Numbered from the stretch's first letter, positions 10,823 to 19,733 are shown. The stretch: DNA of 64,000 nucleotides from Domibacillus aminovorans (GCF_001643235.1 NZ_LQWY01000012.1:226727-290726), one strand, 5' to 3'. Notes: generated from the letters alone by a model not told the origin. Program-made: numbers and translations.

Positions 10823-10867
10823 AATTATGTATTCCTCCTCAGACTTTTTATATTAAATTTTTCTGCT

Positions 10868-10886
10868 TTTACTTTACCAAAGTAAA
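10868..10886. promoter_or_regulatory. Palindromic operator-like site before dapH
   Basis: TTTACTTT-ACC-AAAGTAAA is an inverted repeat with perfect 8-bp arms in the 71-base gap between ccpC and dapH. It has no U-tract and does not look like a terminator. The binding factor is unknown. Confidence 0.4.
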
Positions 10887-10893
10887 GCAATTT

Positions 10894-11784
10894 TCACAAG
10901 CAATTTTCATCCGATTTTTCCATAAACCGTTCAACCGTTTCAACAAATGCCTGCACTTGCCGCAGTTCAAACGCAGCATCATAGCCAAGCATCCACGTAT
11001 CTCGCTGGATCGGTTCTCCGTCGCGGTCTAGAAGCGGCGTTTTATACAAATTATTTTCCTGATTTGAAAGCGTAATCGCCGGCAAAATCGCATAGCCGAT
11101 TCCATTAAACGCCATTTGACGGCACGTTTCAATTTGATCAACAACAATAGAACGCTTTGGTGTCACCTGAAATCGATTATGCCACCATTCCTGAATTTCC
11201 TGATCGTAATTTGAATCACTTTTAAACTGAATGAACGGTTTTTCTGTCGTTAATACTTCTTCTACATCCTGAATGTCTTTATCAACTAAATAAAGCGGAT
11301 CTTCAAACAAATGAATTTTTCGGCCTTTCCATTCAGGTGTGCCTCGAATGATCCCAATATGAACATCACCTTCATACAGCTCTTTTAAAATTTCACTGCT
11401 CCAGCCCGTCATAAGTTGAATTTTCGCATACGGATATCGCTCAACAAAGAGTTTTAATACTTTTGGCAGCCAATTTTGGCCGACAATGCTTGCACAAGCA
11501 ATTTTTAGCGTTCCATGTACGTTTGGTTCCAGTGATTGCAATTCTTCGAGCAGTCGTTCTTTTTTCTCAAGCGTTTCTTTTGCATAATCAACAATAAGTT
11601 CACCTGCAGGCGTTAAAGACAGTCCTTTTGTTGAACGGTTAAATATTTTGTGCGCCCACTCTTTTTCAATCGTTTGAAGCCGCTGGGAAAGTGCCGGTTG
11701 AGAGACAAAAAGACGCTCGGCTGCTTTTCTCATATTCATTTCTTCTGCAAGCACCGTTAACAAGCGGATTTCTGAAAAGGACAT
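10894..11784 (-). CDS. ccpC: LysR-family regulator, CcpC-like
   Basis: Transcription factor of 296 residues with an N-terminal winged helix-turn-helix (about 1-60, including MRKAAERLFVSQPALSQRL) and a LysR substrate-binding domain (about 90-290). The N-terminal half closely resembles CcpC (YkuM) of B. subtilis, the citrate-responsive repressor of citB and citZ. Location between dapH and darB is also that of ccpC. The start lies 5 bases after the MFS stop, so the two are co-transcribed. Citrate response is inferred from family and context; no target promoter is in the window. Confidence 0.78.
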   Translation of the reverse strand: MSFSEIRLLTVLAEEMNMRKAAERLFVSQPALSQRLQTIEKEWAHKIFNRSTKGLSLTPAGELIVDYAKETLEKKERLLEELQSLEPNVHGTLKIACASIVGQNWLPKVLKLFVERYPYAKIQLMTGWSSEILKELYEGDVHIGIIRGTPEWKGRKIHLFEDPLYLVDKDIQDVEEVLTTEKPFIQFKSDSNYDQEIQEWWHNRFQVTPKRSIVVDQIETCRQMAFNGIGYAILPAITLSNQENNLYKTPLLDRDGEPIQRDTWMLGYDAAFELRQVQAFVETVERFMEKSDENCL

Positions 11785-11789
11785 CTTTT

Positions 11790-13241
11790 TTATTCCCCTT
11801 TCTTCAAAAACAACAGCAGCATGAACGAAACCACTGCAAATAGAAATACGATCCAGTATACGACGTGAAGCGATGTCGTCAACCCTTCGCTTAAAATGAA
11901 ACGGGCGGATTCGCTCATCTGAACGCCTTCTCCAAGAAGCTCATTAATAGAATCAACGGTTAAATCATCAGACGCATCCGGATTGTTTTGCAAATAAGCA
12001 GTAAGACGAATATTCAATATACCACCAAGAAGTGCAGCACCGATCGTATTGCCAATATTGCGCATAAACATATTTGATGCCGTTGCCGCTCCCCGTTCAT
12101 GCCAGTCGACGGCGTCTTGAATGGAGACAATAAAGGCTGTTGAAGTCAGACCCATGCCAATACCTGTTACAAAAGATGAAGCCGCTGCCCACCAAGGTCC
12201 GTAAGACGGATCCATAGAGGCGAACATAAGTCCACCCGTAAGCAGCGCCGCACCGCCAATCAATGTCGTCGTTCGATAGCCAGCAAACAAAATAAGCCTT
12301 CCAGACAACGATGAAGCAATCGGCCAACCAATAGACATAGCGGTTAATGTGAACCCTGCTATCGTTGCACTTTTCCCCATTACACTTTGCACATACATCG
12401 GTAAAAAGGTCGAAATGCCGATCAGCATAATCCCAGTCGTCAATGAGACAAGATTAGCGATTAAAATCGGACGCATTTTCCATAAATGAAATGGCATCAT
12501 CGGCACAGCTGTCCGCTGCTCATGAAAGACAAAGAAAACGAGTGAAATCATTCCGACAATGAGAAGCGGAATCATGAAATCGGTTTTCCCTGCCTCGACA
12601 AGAAGATACATAAAAGATGAAATACTCATTAAAAACAAAACCGTTCCGATGTAATCAATATTTGGTTTCTTTTTCTCCACTTTTTCATGTAAAAAAAGAA
12701 ATAGCATAATGATCGAAATAACGCCAAGCGGCACGTTCATCCAGAACACCCAGCGCCACGAAACAAATTCAACAAGCAATCCTCCCAGCGCTGGACCAGA
12801 TACAGCAGAAATACCCCATACACTAGCTAAATAACCCTGTACTTTCGCCCGTTCTTCTTTCGTATAAATATCACCGACAATCGTTGTCACCACCGGCATG
12901 ATCGCCCCAGCGCCTATTCCTTGTATAAACCTAAATAAAATCATTTGCTCCATCGATGCTGCAAAGCCGCATAAAACAGAGCCAATTAAAAAGATCGCGA
13001 TCCCGGCAAATAAAACCGGGCGGCGTCCAAAAATATCGGAAAGTTTTCCATATATTAAAACGGTCGCTGCGTTCATTAACAAATAGGCTGAAAATACCCA
13101 GCTGTATAATGAAAAACTACCGAGGTCAGCTACAATATCCGGCATGGCCGTCGCCACAATTGTCGCTTCAATCGCGCTCATAAACATTGCCAGCATCACA
13201 GCAACTAGTACGAGGCGCTGGTTTGTTTGTCTTTCTTTCAT
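11790..13241 (-). CDS. MFS drug-type exporter of the DHA2 (EmrB/QacA) family
   Basis: A 483-residue, about 14-helix proton-coupled transporter. Visible family motifs are the loop 2-3 motif GKLSDIFGRRP (about 65-75) and the antiporter motif C in 'SGPALGG' (helix V). Such pumps export lipophilic compounds or peptides; the substrate cannot be read from sequence. The gene is inserted between darB and ccpC, which are adjacent in B. subtilis, and it is the first gene after the darB terminator, so it probably controls ccpC transcription by read-through. The ATG has AAGGATC-type ribosome binding sequence upstream. Confidence 0.88.
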   Translation of the reverse strand: MKERQTNQRLVLVAVMLAMFMSAIEATIVATAMPDIVADLGSFSLYSWVFSAYLLMNAATVLIYGKLSDIFGRRPVLFAGIAIFLIGSVLCGFAASMEQMILFRFIQGIGAGAIMPVVTTIVGDIYTKEERAKVQGYLASVWGISAVSGPALGGLLVEFVSWRWVFWMNVPLGVISIIMLFLFLHEKVEKKKPNIDYIGTVLFLMSISSFMYLLVEAGKTDFMIPLLIVGMISLVFFVFHEQRTAVPMMPFHLWKMRPILIANLVSLTTGIMLIGISTFLPMYVQSVMGKSATIAGFTLTAMSIGWPIASSLSGRLILFAGYRTTTLIGGAALLTGGLMFASMDPSYGPWWAAASSFVTGIGMGLTSTAFIVSIQDAVDWHERGAATASNMFMRNIGNTIGAALLGGILNIRLTAYLQNNPDASDDLTVDSINELLGEGVQMSESARFILSEGLTTSLHVVYWIVFLFAVVSFMLLLFLKKGE

Positions 13242-13262
13242 AATTTGATCCTTCTTTCAACA

Positions 13263-13292
13263 AAAAAAGACCCGCCCCTTAGGCAGATCCCC
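13263..13292 (-). terminator. Terminator after darB
   Basis: Minus-strand GATCTGCC / GGCGGGTC stem (two G-U pairs) around a TAAGGGG-type loop, followed by seven T. It separates darB from the MFS-ccpC pair. Confidence 0.75.
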
Positions 13293-13293
13293 G

Positions 13294-13734
13294 TTAATTC
13301 AGCTGATCGATGTAATGATTCAACTGTTTTAAAATGACCCGCCTCGTCAAAATCCCTTCAAAATAACCCTCTTCATCGGTCACACACAAAAAAGGATGAT
13401 TAATTAACAGACCGAGTGCTTTTCGAAAATGATCATGAACCGTTAAACTCGGCTTATCCACTGCCATGACTTCTTTCACTTTCATATGTTCAAGCCGTTC
13501 GAATTCAACTCGTTCAAGACCCAGTATTGCTTCCGTGATCATTGGGATACTGATTAAGCCTTCAAGACGGTACTTTGTGTCCAGCACAGGAATCGCCGTA
13601 TAGCCGCTTTTTGTCAAAATGAGAAGCGCATGCTCGAGGCTGTTACCGCGCTGAACGAATGCTACTTTCTCCCCTGGAATAATGTAATCCATAATATTTG
13701 TCTGTAATACATCTTTGTTTGTGAAGGAAATCAT
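13294..13734 (-). CDS. darB: CBS-domain c-di-AMP receptor DarB (CbpB)
   Basis: A 146-residue protein made of two CBS motifs (about 15-75 and 85-143), equivalent to YkuL/DarB. In B. subtilis DarB binds c-di-AMP and, when free of it, stimulates the stringent factor Rel and pyruvate carboxylase. The sequence preserves the 'SLEHALLILTKSGYTAIPVLD' signature region and the C-terminal 'GILTRRVILKQLNHYI'. The start ATG has AAAAAGGAGA 7 bases upstream. Neighbours ccpC and ykuJ/ykuI support the assignment. A TGTAAGCGCTTAAC element lies just upstream. Confidence 0.9.
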   Translation of the reverse strand: MISFTNKDVLQTNIMDYIIPGEKVAFVQRGNSLEHALLILTKSGYTAIPVLDTKYRLEGLISIPMITEAILGLERVEFERLEHMKVKEVMAVDKPSLTVHDHFRKALGLLINHPFLCVTDEEGYFEGILTRRVILKQLNHYIDQLN

Positions 13735-13755
13735 CTTGATTCTCCTTTTTCCTTT

Positions 13756-13769
13756 TGTAAGCGCTTAAC
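13756..13769. promoter_or_regulatory. cre-like element upstream of darB
   Basis: TGTAAGCGCTTAAC has a perfect TAAGCGCTTA palindrome and matches the CcpA site consensus at 12 of 14 positions. It lies 22-35 bases upstream of the darB start codon. CcpA control is inferred, not shown. Confidence 0.35.
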
Positions 13770-13865
13770 TTATCTTTTATTATAGCAAACCGTGTAAGCA
13801 ATTCGCCAGGTAGACGAGCCGTTCTTTTAAATTAAAAAAGATTCGGCTCACAAATGGCAACTGTC

Positions 13866-14126
13866 TTATGCCTGTTCCTGCTGTTTCGCTTCTTGAAGCA
13901 GTTCGAAAATTTCAATCGCGGTCATGTCAATATCGTCAAACGGATATTTACTTCCTTTTCCATCTTTATCATACACTTCAAGTTCAAATGTATCTTTATT
14001 CGGGAAATATTTCACCTGACAAAGCATTTTTCCGTTCAACTCAAAAAGGCGTTGCTGCACTTCACCCTGCTCTCCGCCCTCCTGCAATGACTTTAAACGC
14101 TGTACAATTCCAACTAGTTGCGACAT
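13866..14126 (-). CDS. ykuJ: YkuJ-like protein (DUF1797)
   Basis: An 86-residue cytoplasmic protein matching YkuJ of B. subtilis (MSQL start, 'RLKSLQEGGE', 'PFDDIDMTAIEIFELLQ' close to the C terminus). The family has a known small alpha/beta structure but no established function. A longer in-frame extension to 14225 exists, but AAAGGGGT lies 9 bases before the ATG at 14126 and the length then agrees with the family. Position next to ykuI and darB is conserved; ykuK, normally next in B. subtilis, is missing. Confidence 0.9.
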   Translation of the reverse strand: MSQLVGIVQRLKSLQEGGEQGEVQQRLFELNGKMLCQVKYFPNKDTFELEVYDKDGKGSKYPFDDIDMTAIEIFELLQEAKQQEQA

Positions 14127-14236
14127 ATATTGTCGACCCCTTTCGATTCGTAATCCATTAAGTAAGCACAAGAAATATACCATACATCTATTTGATAATC
14201 CAACATTTTTATCCCTTTTTTTCACCGATTTCGCTC

Positions 14237-14266
14237 AAAAAGAGACGCCAAAAAATTAGCGTCCCC
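14237..14266 (-). terminator. Terminator of the 75-residue membrane protein gene
   Basis: Minus-strand GGGACGC, loop containing the TAA stop, GCGTCTC and then TTTTT. Confidence 0.8.
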
Positions 14267-14483
14267 TAAACCAAACGATGAGAATAATACCTGCACAAAT
14301 CACTGCGACGACCACGTACGTCCAGAAAATCGGATTGAGCGTATAAGGATGACTGCGTACGAGTACACCTAGATTTTCATCCTTTACTTTTCCAGCTGAT
14401 GCTCGTCTCATGACGGCCACTGTACCGAAAAGCCCGGCAAGCACAACGATTAAACCAATTAGAAAAAATGCGATGACAGCCAC
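14256..14483 (-). CDS. Small membrane protein with two transmembrane segments
   Basis: A 75-residue protein with two hydrophobic helices (about 3-24 and 52-72) and a basic linker with RRASAGKVKDE between them. I do not recognise a family. The frame begins with GTG at 14483; the ribosome binding site is unclear (AAGAATGAGAAGG runs into it). The stop codon is inside a proper terminator, which supports a real gene. It lies between ykuI and ykuJ on the same strand. Function unknown. Confidence 0.65.
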   Translation of the reverse strand: MAVIAFFLIGLIVVLAGLFGTVAVMRRASAGKVKDENLGVLVRSHPYTLNPIFWTYVVVAVICAGIILIVWFRGR

Positions 14484-14538
14484 CTTCTCATTCTTCGTGA
14501 TATTTGCTAGTCTCCCCCGCTTTCCTTCTTCTTATACA

Positions 14539-15744
14539 CTAATATAAAAGCCCTTCCTGATCGTACAAAAATTCATAAGGAATGTCGAAAAACAAATATT
14601 CATTATCTCTGATTGGACATGAAAACGTGCGAATCGTTTCTCCCGTTTCAATGTCGCTATATAAATCAGAAATAAGTCCACCACCATTTTTCCGCATTCT
14701 TAATATATTTTCTAGAAAATAAGGACGCCAGCTCCAGTTCTTATCGAAATACTCCGGCTGAAACACCCACTCGCCTTCTTTTTTAAAATAGTTAGGTGTC
14801 AGTTCAAAACCATTTTCATCGCATATATAAAGGCGAAAACACATGCCATCAAAATGCTGCCCAATTTCTTCCAATAGTTTTTCTTTAGAAGCTGATTTTG
14901 ATTTGGACAAAATCGTATCGAGCTCCATTTCAATTTTATCTGCTAGTGTATATACGCTGTTTAGTGCCTGTTTTTCGTAAGAAATAAACTGACTGCATTT
15001 CTCTCGCAGCATAGCTTTTAACTGATCCGGATTTACAAATACAGGAGATGGTTCAGCAAGGTAAAACCCTTGATAATAGCGACCGCCATTTTTCCATGCA
15101 TATTGCAGTTGATATTCGACTTCTACTGTTTCAAATAAAAGGGATGCGCCAATTTTCCTTGCAAACATAGATAGAGAATAAACTATGTTTTTATATGTTT
15201 GATCTCCTGCATCTTTGCGGAGCGCCTGCAGACTTACTTTTAATATATCCGGGGAGTAACTAGCAAAGTGCCGAATATCGTCTTCTGCTTCGCCAAGATG
15301 ATCTACTGCCAGACGAATGCCAAGCGTCTTGTAATAGCGCAAAACGTTATCCAGCGAAGCGCTGTATTCTGCTGCCGAAATTTCAAGTACGATTTTATCA
15401 AGCGTCACCCCTTTATCTGTATAGCTTTCGATGATCGCAAGAAACGATTCACCGTAGTCTTCGAGAAGTCCTGATACCTGCCGATTAATAAATAGAAACG
15501 ACTTCTGTTTTTCAGCTGTATAATCATCAAGCGCTTTTTTTAAAATAACATCCTCCACTTCATGGCGGTATTCATCCGGCGTATCTTCATCATGAAAAAA
15601 GCCGCCAAGACTCTTTGCCTTCTCTCCATCCATATAACGGCCAAGTACTTCGTAGCCAGCAATTTTATGTTCATCAGCGCTAAAGATCGGCTGATAATAT
15701 GGGATGACCCGGTCGAGATTACTCATTATTTCCAGTGCATCCAT
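14539..15744 (-). CDS. ykuI: EAL-domain c-di-GMP-binding protein YkuI
   Basis: A 401-residue protein with an N-terminal EAL-type domain (about 1-245) and a C-terminal PAS-like domain (about 260-395), the architecture of YkuI. The EAL signature is changed to YEVLGR, the DDFG loop motif reads VDHLGEAEDD, and the QGFYLAEP segment is retained. YkuI of B. subtilis binds c-di-GMP but has no demonstrated phosphodiesterase activity, and these changes suggest the same here. The ATG at 15744 is preferred because GGGGGGG lies 7 bases before it; an in-frame start at 15771 has none. It is likely a sensor rather than a hydrolase. Confidence 0.88.
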   Translation of the reverse strand: MDALEIMSNLDRVIPYYQPIFSADEHKIAGYEVLGRYMDGEKAKSLGGFFHDEDTPDEYRHEVEDVILKKALDDYTAEKQKSFLFINRQVSGLLEDYGESFLAIIESYTDKGVTLDKIVLEISAAEYSASLDNVLRYYKTLGIRLAVDHLGEAEDDIRHFASYSPDILKVSLQALRKDAGDQTYKNIVYSLSMFARKIGASLLFETVEVEYQLQYAWKNGGRYYQGFYLAEPSPVFVNPDQLKAMLREKCSQFISYEKQALNSVYTLADKIEMELDTILSKSKSASKEKLLEEIGQHFDGMCFRLYICDENGFELTPNYFKKEGEWVFQPEYFDKNWSWRPYFLENILRMRKNGGGLISDLYSDIETGETIRTFSCPIRDNEYLFFDIPYEFLYDQEGLLY

Positions 15745-15818
15745 TGAAGGACCCCCCCTTTTTTCCATCAAATCGCTTATTATTATACATGACTTTTCTC
15801 GAATATGCTTTCATCAGA

Positions 15819-15845
15819 AAACCCGGCCTGTTTAAGGACCGGGTT
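15819..15845 (-). terminator. Terminator-like hairpin upstream of ykuI
   Basis: AACCCGG / CCGGGTT with a 12-base interior, followed on the minus strand by TTTTCTG. It ends a minus-strand transcript coming from 15846-16050, perhaps a short ORF or decayed gene. Confidence 0.6.
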
Positions 15846-15937
15846 CATTTCTTATGACGCCGGGCAAAATCAACAAATCGGAATTTATCCAATCGTTGTC
15901 TTGACTCTGTATATTGAAATAGACTTGCATCATCCAA
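15845..15937 (-). pseudogene. Possible small gene or remnant before the 15819 terminator
   Basis: A 30-codon frame (TTG start at 15937, reading MDDASLFQYTESRQRLDKF and ending FARRHKK) ends exactly at a terminator. The same frame continues upstream past one TGA (15953-15955) into a hydrophobic stretch from a GTG at 16000, so it may be a small gene broken by a stop. No ribosome binding site is visible. I do not recognise it; the rest of 15745-16050 shows nothing else. Confidence 0.2.
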
Positions 15938-16050
15938 TGTATATACAAGTCGTCAAGATAGAAAGAAAACGATTACGCAAAAAAAGACAGCGGAATTCAC
16001 TGCCCGTTTATTAACATGGAAATTGATTAATCCCTTGTACGATAGAAAAG

Positions 16051-16080
16051 CTCCGTATAACGACTCTACACGGAGTTTTT
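16051..16080. terminator. Terminator after ppk
   Basis: CTCCGTATAACGACTCTACACGGAG forms an imperfect stem of about 8 bp with T-rich sequence on both sides (TTTTTCTTTT on plus, CTTTTCT on minus), so it can act in both directions. Confidence 0.8.
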
Positions 16081-16084
16081 CTTT

Positions 16085-18187
16085 TCACTCTTCGTCTTCT
16101 CTTACTCGATACGCAGCCGTTAACGATTCCATCTGGCTGTTAATGTATATATCGCCTTTATTACGTTCCACATAACGGGAATTTCCTTCACTATCTTGGT
16201 AACGCGCTTTTGCATTATCTGATAATTGTAATTGAAGGAAATTTGTTAAACGGTCTTTTAATTCATCTTCTATAATGGGGAATAAAATCTCCACCCGTTT
16301 AATCATATTACGTGTCATCATATCAGCGGATGATAAATATACCTTCCGCTTCCCCGCATGATGGAAGTAATAAATGCGGCTATGCTCTAAGAAACGACCA
16401 ATGATGCTAATGACGCGAATATTTTCACTCACGCCTTGTATCCCTGGCTTCATGCAGCATATACCACGGATAATGCAGTCTATTTGAACACCCGCATTTG
16501 ACGCTTCATAAAACTTCATGATCAAACGTTTGTCTGTTAATGAGTTCATTTTCGCAATAATCCGGCCGTTACCGTGTTTTTTATGAATCTCAATTTCTTC
16601 TTCAATCAATTTAATAAATGCCTCTTGAATGTCATATGGTGCGACGACAAGATGATTATATTTTGGCTTATCCATATAGCCGCTCAAATAGTTAAAGAAA
16701 TTTGTTGCGTCAATGCCAAACTCTTTTTTCGACGTAATCAACCCGTGATCTGTGTATATTTTCGCCGTAGCATCATTATAGTTCCCCGTGCCGAGGTGAA
16801 CAAATCGTTCAATTTTTCCCGCAAGCTTACGGACGACGAGCGTGATTTTACTGTGTGTTTTCAAATTGTGCATGCCATAAATAACATGGCAGCCTGCCTT
16901 TTCGAGCTCTTTTGCCCACTGCACATTATTTTCTTCATCAAAACGTGCTTTCAATTCAACAAGTACCGTCACCTGTTTTCCTTTTTCCGCGGCCCGTTTC
17001 AGTGATTCAATAATCGGTGAATCGCCGCTGACGCGATACAACGTCATTTTAATCGCCAGTGCTGATGGGTCGTCTGCTGCCTGTGAAATAAAATCGACGA
17101 CCGGTTCAAACGACTCGTACGGATGGTAAAACAGAATATCTTGCTGCAATGTCTTTTCAAACACATCTTCACGCGATGATAAATCTTCCGGAAGCTGTGG
17201 AATAAACGTTTCGTACGTTAATCCTTCCCTCAATAAACTTAATTTTTTCGTAAATGAGAAGAATAAGGTTAAATCGACCGCACCTTCAATTTCATATACA
17301 TCTTTATAGTGGATTTCGAGTTCATCCAATAAATAATCAAGCACATGCTGATCAAAATCCTGCGACTTAATCTCAAGGCGAACCGCAGCTCCCCATTTCC
17401 GCTTTTTCAACTCTTTTTCAATTTCAAGAAGCAAATCACGTGCGCCTTCTTCATGAATTTCCATATCCGCATTTCGCGTAATCCGGAACATGTTTACATT
17501 TTTCACTCTATATCCTTGGAAAATACGATCAATAAAATGAATAAGTACATTTTCTAAAAGGACATACGTTCCTCCCTTTGCATCAGAAGGTACTTCAATG
17601 ACCCGCTCAAGGACACCTGGTACTTGAACGATTGCCACACGGTCTGCTTCTGCTTCAGGGTCATCATTTTCAAGCATAACAACTAAATTCAAACTTTTAT
17701 TCAAAAGCATTGGAAACGGACGATACGCATCGATTGCCATCGGGGTCAGCACTGGAAACACTTCATTCTCAAAATAGTCTTGAAGGAACTTTTTTTGTTC
17801 AGCATTCAATTCGTTCGGTTTTACGAAATGAAACCCTTCTTCTTCAAGTGCCGGCAAAATTTCTTCTGTCAGGACACGGTTTTGTGTATGTACCAGTTCA
17901 TGTGCTTTTTCACTAATCGCTTTTAACTGCTGTTTCGGTGTTAATCCTGCTTTGTTTTCCGGTTTATTGAAACCGGCTTTCACCTGATCCTTCAGTCCGG
18001 CGACACGCACCATAAAAAATTCATCCAGGTTGGAGCTGAAAATAGCTAAAAATTTCATTCGCTCAAGAAGTGGATTATTTAAATCCGATGCTTCCTGCAA
18101 TACACGCTGATTAAAATTAAGCCAGCTCAATTCACGATTGTTATAATAACTTGGATTCGCTAAGTCCTTTTCCACCTGTCCATTCAC
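16085..18187 (-). CDS. ppk: Polyphosphate kinase
   Basis: Reversible polymerisation of ATP gamma-phosphate into polyphosphate (PPK1 family, 700 residues, normal length). The N domain begins with the hallmark NRELSWLNFNQRVLQEA (17-33). The two conserved histidines of the catalytic region are in LKTHSK (His445, equivalent to the autophosphorylated His435 of E. coli) and VHLGTGNYN (His464). A later 'YFHHAGKRKVYLSSADMMTRN' contains the third conserved histidine. The gene follows ppx by 19 bases; synthesis and breakdown of polyphosphate are thus in one operon. Confidence 0.97.
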   Translation of the reverse strand: MNGQVEKDLANPSYYNNRELSWLNFNQRVLQEASDLNNPLLERMKFLAIFSSNLDEFFMVRVAGLKDQVKAGFNKPENKAGLTPKQQLKAISEKAHELVHTQNRVLTEEILPALEEEGFHFVKPNELNAEQKKFLQDYFENEVFPVLTPMAIDAYRPFPMLLNKSLNLVVMLENDDPEAEADRVAIVQVPGVLERVIEVPSDAKGGTYVLLENVLIHFIDRIFQGYRVKNVNMFRITRNADMEIHEEGARDLLLEIEKELKKRKWGAAVRLEIKSQDFDQHVLDYLLDELEIHYKDVYEIEGAVDLTLFFSFTKKLSLLREGLTYETFIPQLPEDLSSREDVFEKTLQQDILFYHPYESFEPVVDFISQAADDPSALAIKMTLYRVSGDSPIIESLKRAAEKGKQVTVLVELKARFDEENNVQWAKELEKAGCHVIYGMHNLKTHSKITLVVRKLAGKIERFVHLGTGNYNDATAKIYTDHGLITSKKEFGIDATNFFNYLSGYMDKPKYNHLVVAPYDIQEAFIKLIEEEIEIHKKHGNGRIIAKMNSLTDKRLIMKFYEASNAGVQIDCIIRGICCMKPGIQGVSENIRVISIIGRFLEHSRIYYFHHAGKRKVYLSSADMMTRNMIKRVEILFPIIEDELKDRLTNFLQLQLSDNAKARYQDSEGNSRYVERNKGDIYINSQMESLTAAYRVREDEE

Positions 18188-18206
18188 TGGACATCCCTCA
18201 TTTCAA

Positions 18207-19733
18207 TCATTTTTGTTTAAACTGTAATGTAATCTCTTTATGCAGCGCTTTTTCAAGATGTCTTTTTTGCTTAACACTCTGGTAACGCTCCGCCATTTCA
18301 TTGCCTTCACAATAGACAGTAATGAGAATACTATCTTGCTTCTCTTTGACATCAAGATCCTGTACGACGCTTCGTTTTGAGCTATTTAAGCTGTAGCATA
18401 GTTTCAACAGAGCACCGTATTCACGCATTTTTTGTATTTCTTCTTTAGTAAACCATCCATTAAATTCTTCTAAATACTGCTTTAATGTCGAATTATTTGT
18501 GAATGACGCAGTTAATGAAAGATACGCTTTTTCAGAGTGTGTAAATCCATCAAATAATGAGTTAATTAACAAATAAAATGTATGCCTGCTTTTAGAACTT
18601 GATGAGATATATTCCCCTAGATAAAATAGCGCTGCTGATTGTTCAATTATAAATCGTTCTTGCTTTGTGACGTTTAGTAAACCTTCTTTTTCAAAACCAT
18701 TCACCATTTTTTCCATCAACGTCATCATTTGATGATGATGCTCATCGTCATGTCCGTACACTTTTAAAAGCCGTTTAATTCCGTTTCGCTTCACGTCTGC
18801 CGCTGTTTTATACTGTCCGCCTTTTATACGTTCAAGCATAATGCCATCGCGGAGCCCGCGTGAACTGACGATTAAGCCGTTTGCATTCGTATGAACGGCT
18901 AGCTGGTAAAATACTTCGATCGCTGGCAAAATCAAATCGGCCCGCTCATTGGAAAGACCATCCACCTTTTCCAGTTCTGAATACGATAATGATGACAGTT
19001 CTTCGCGCAGCCTATCAAGTGCATCTAACGTTAAATCATATCCATGAACACCGAGCGGCGGATAATTTTCTTTTAACTGCTGCACAATCGCAAGGTTCCG
19101 TGCACTTCCTCCAATGGCTGCAATAACGCCATCCGGTGCTTTTTGCAGCCACGGATACCTTGACAATTCACTTTGAATGTATTCCGCCATTTTTTTCTGT
19201 TCTTTCGGCTTCATCCGACCTTCTGCAATAAACAGCTGTTTAAGTGAGACAACACCAAATGGAAAGCTATGTGAATATTTCAATTTTCTATTTTCAAACA
19301 GTGTAATTTCTGTACTCCCCCCGCCAATATCAATCGTCAAGCCATTGTCTGCGGGCATCGTTTTTAATACAGCTGATAAACCGTATAATGCTTCTTCTTC
19401 ACCTGATAAAAGCCGGATTTGAAAAGCGGTTTCTTCTTTCACTTTCCGAATGATTTCATCCCTGTTTTTTGCCTGACGGATCGCAGCAGTTGCCGTGCAT
19501 TCCACTTCTGTTACATCATAATAATCAAGTACTTCACGAAAGTTTTTCAGTGCTTCAAGTAATAGTGCTATTCCTTCATCACTCATCACGCTCGATTCAT
19601 CTAGAAAACGATTCAATCTGAGTGGCGCTTTTACGTTACGGAATTCCTCAATTCCTGCTCCTTGTTCTTTGTATAAAACGAGACGAACTGTATTCGACCC
19701 GATATCAATAATTGCTGTTCTACTGTGCTCCAT
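18207..19733 (-). CDS. ppx: Exopolyphosphatase
   Basis: Ppx/GppA phosphatase (508 residues) that releases phosphate from polyphosphate ends. It shows the ASKHA ATP/phosphate loop 'IIDIGSNTVRLVLY' (9-22), the second loop 'TIDIGGGSTEITLF' (about 138-151) and a C-terminal HD-like helical domain with 'YGHDDEHHHQMM'. Length is that of the two-domain E. coli-type enzyme. It starts the ppx-ppk operon and diverges from ykyB. Regulation is not evident; no Pho box was recognised in the 129-base divergent region. Confidence 0.95.
   Translation of the reverse strand: MEHSRTAIIDIGSNTVRLVLYKEQGAGIEEFRNVKAPLRLNRFLDESSVMSDEGIALLLEALKNFREVLDYYDVTEVECTATAAIRQAKNRDEIIRKVKEETAFQIRLLSGEEEALYGLSAVLKTMPADNGLTIDIGGGSTEITLFENRKLKYSHSFPFGVVSLKQLFIAEGRMKPKEQKKMAEYIQSELSRYPWLQKAPDGVIAAIGGSARNLAIVQQLKENYPPLGVHGYDLTLDALDRLREELSSLSYSELEKVDGLSNERADLILPAIEVFYQLAVHTNANGLIVSSRGLRDGIMLERIKGGQYKTAADVKRNGIKRLLKVYGHDDEHHHQMMTLMEKMVNGFEKEGLLNVTKQERFIIEQSAALFYLGEYISSSSKSRHTFYLLINSLFDGFTHSEKAYLSLTASFTNNSTLKQYLEEFNGWFTKEEIQKMREYGALLKLCYSLNSSKRSVVQDLDVKEKQDSILITVYCEGNEMAERYQSVKQKRHLEKALHKEITLQFKQK

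Noticed and set aside
15805..16014. 69-codon plus-strand frame between ykuI and ppk
   Set aside because: No ribosome binding site, and it spans the hairpin at 15819-15845; the lysine/arginine-rich end arises from A-rich sequence.
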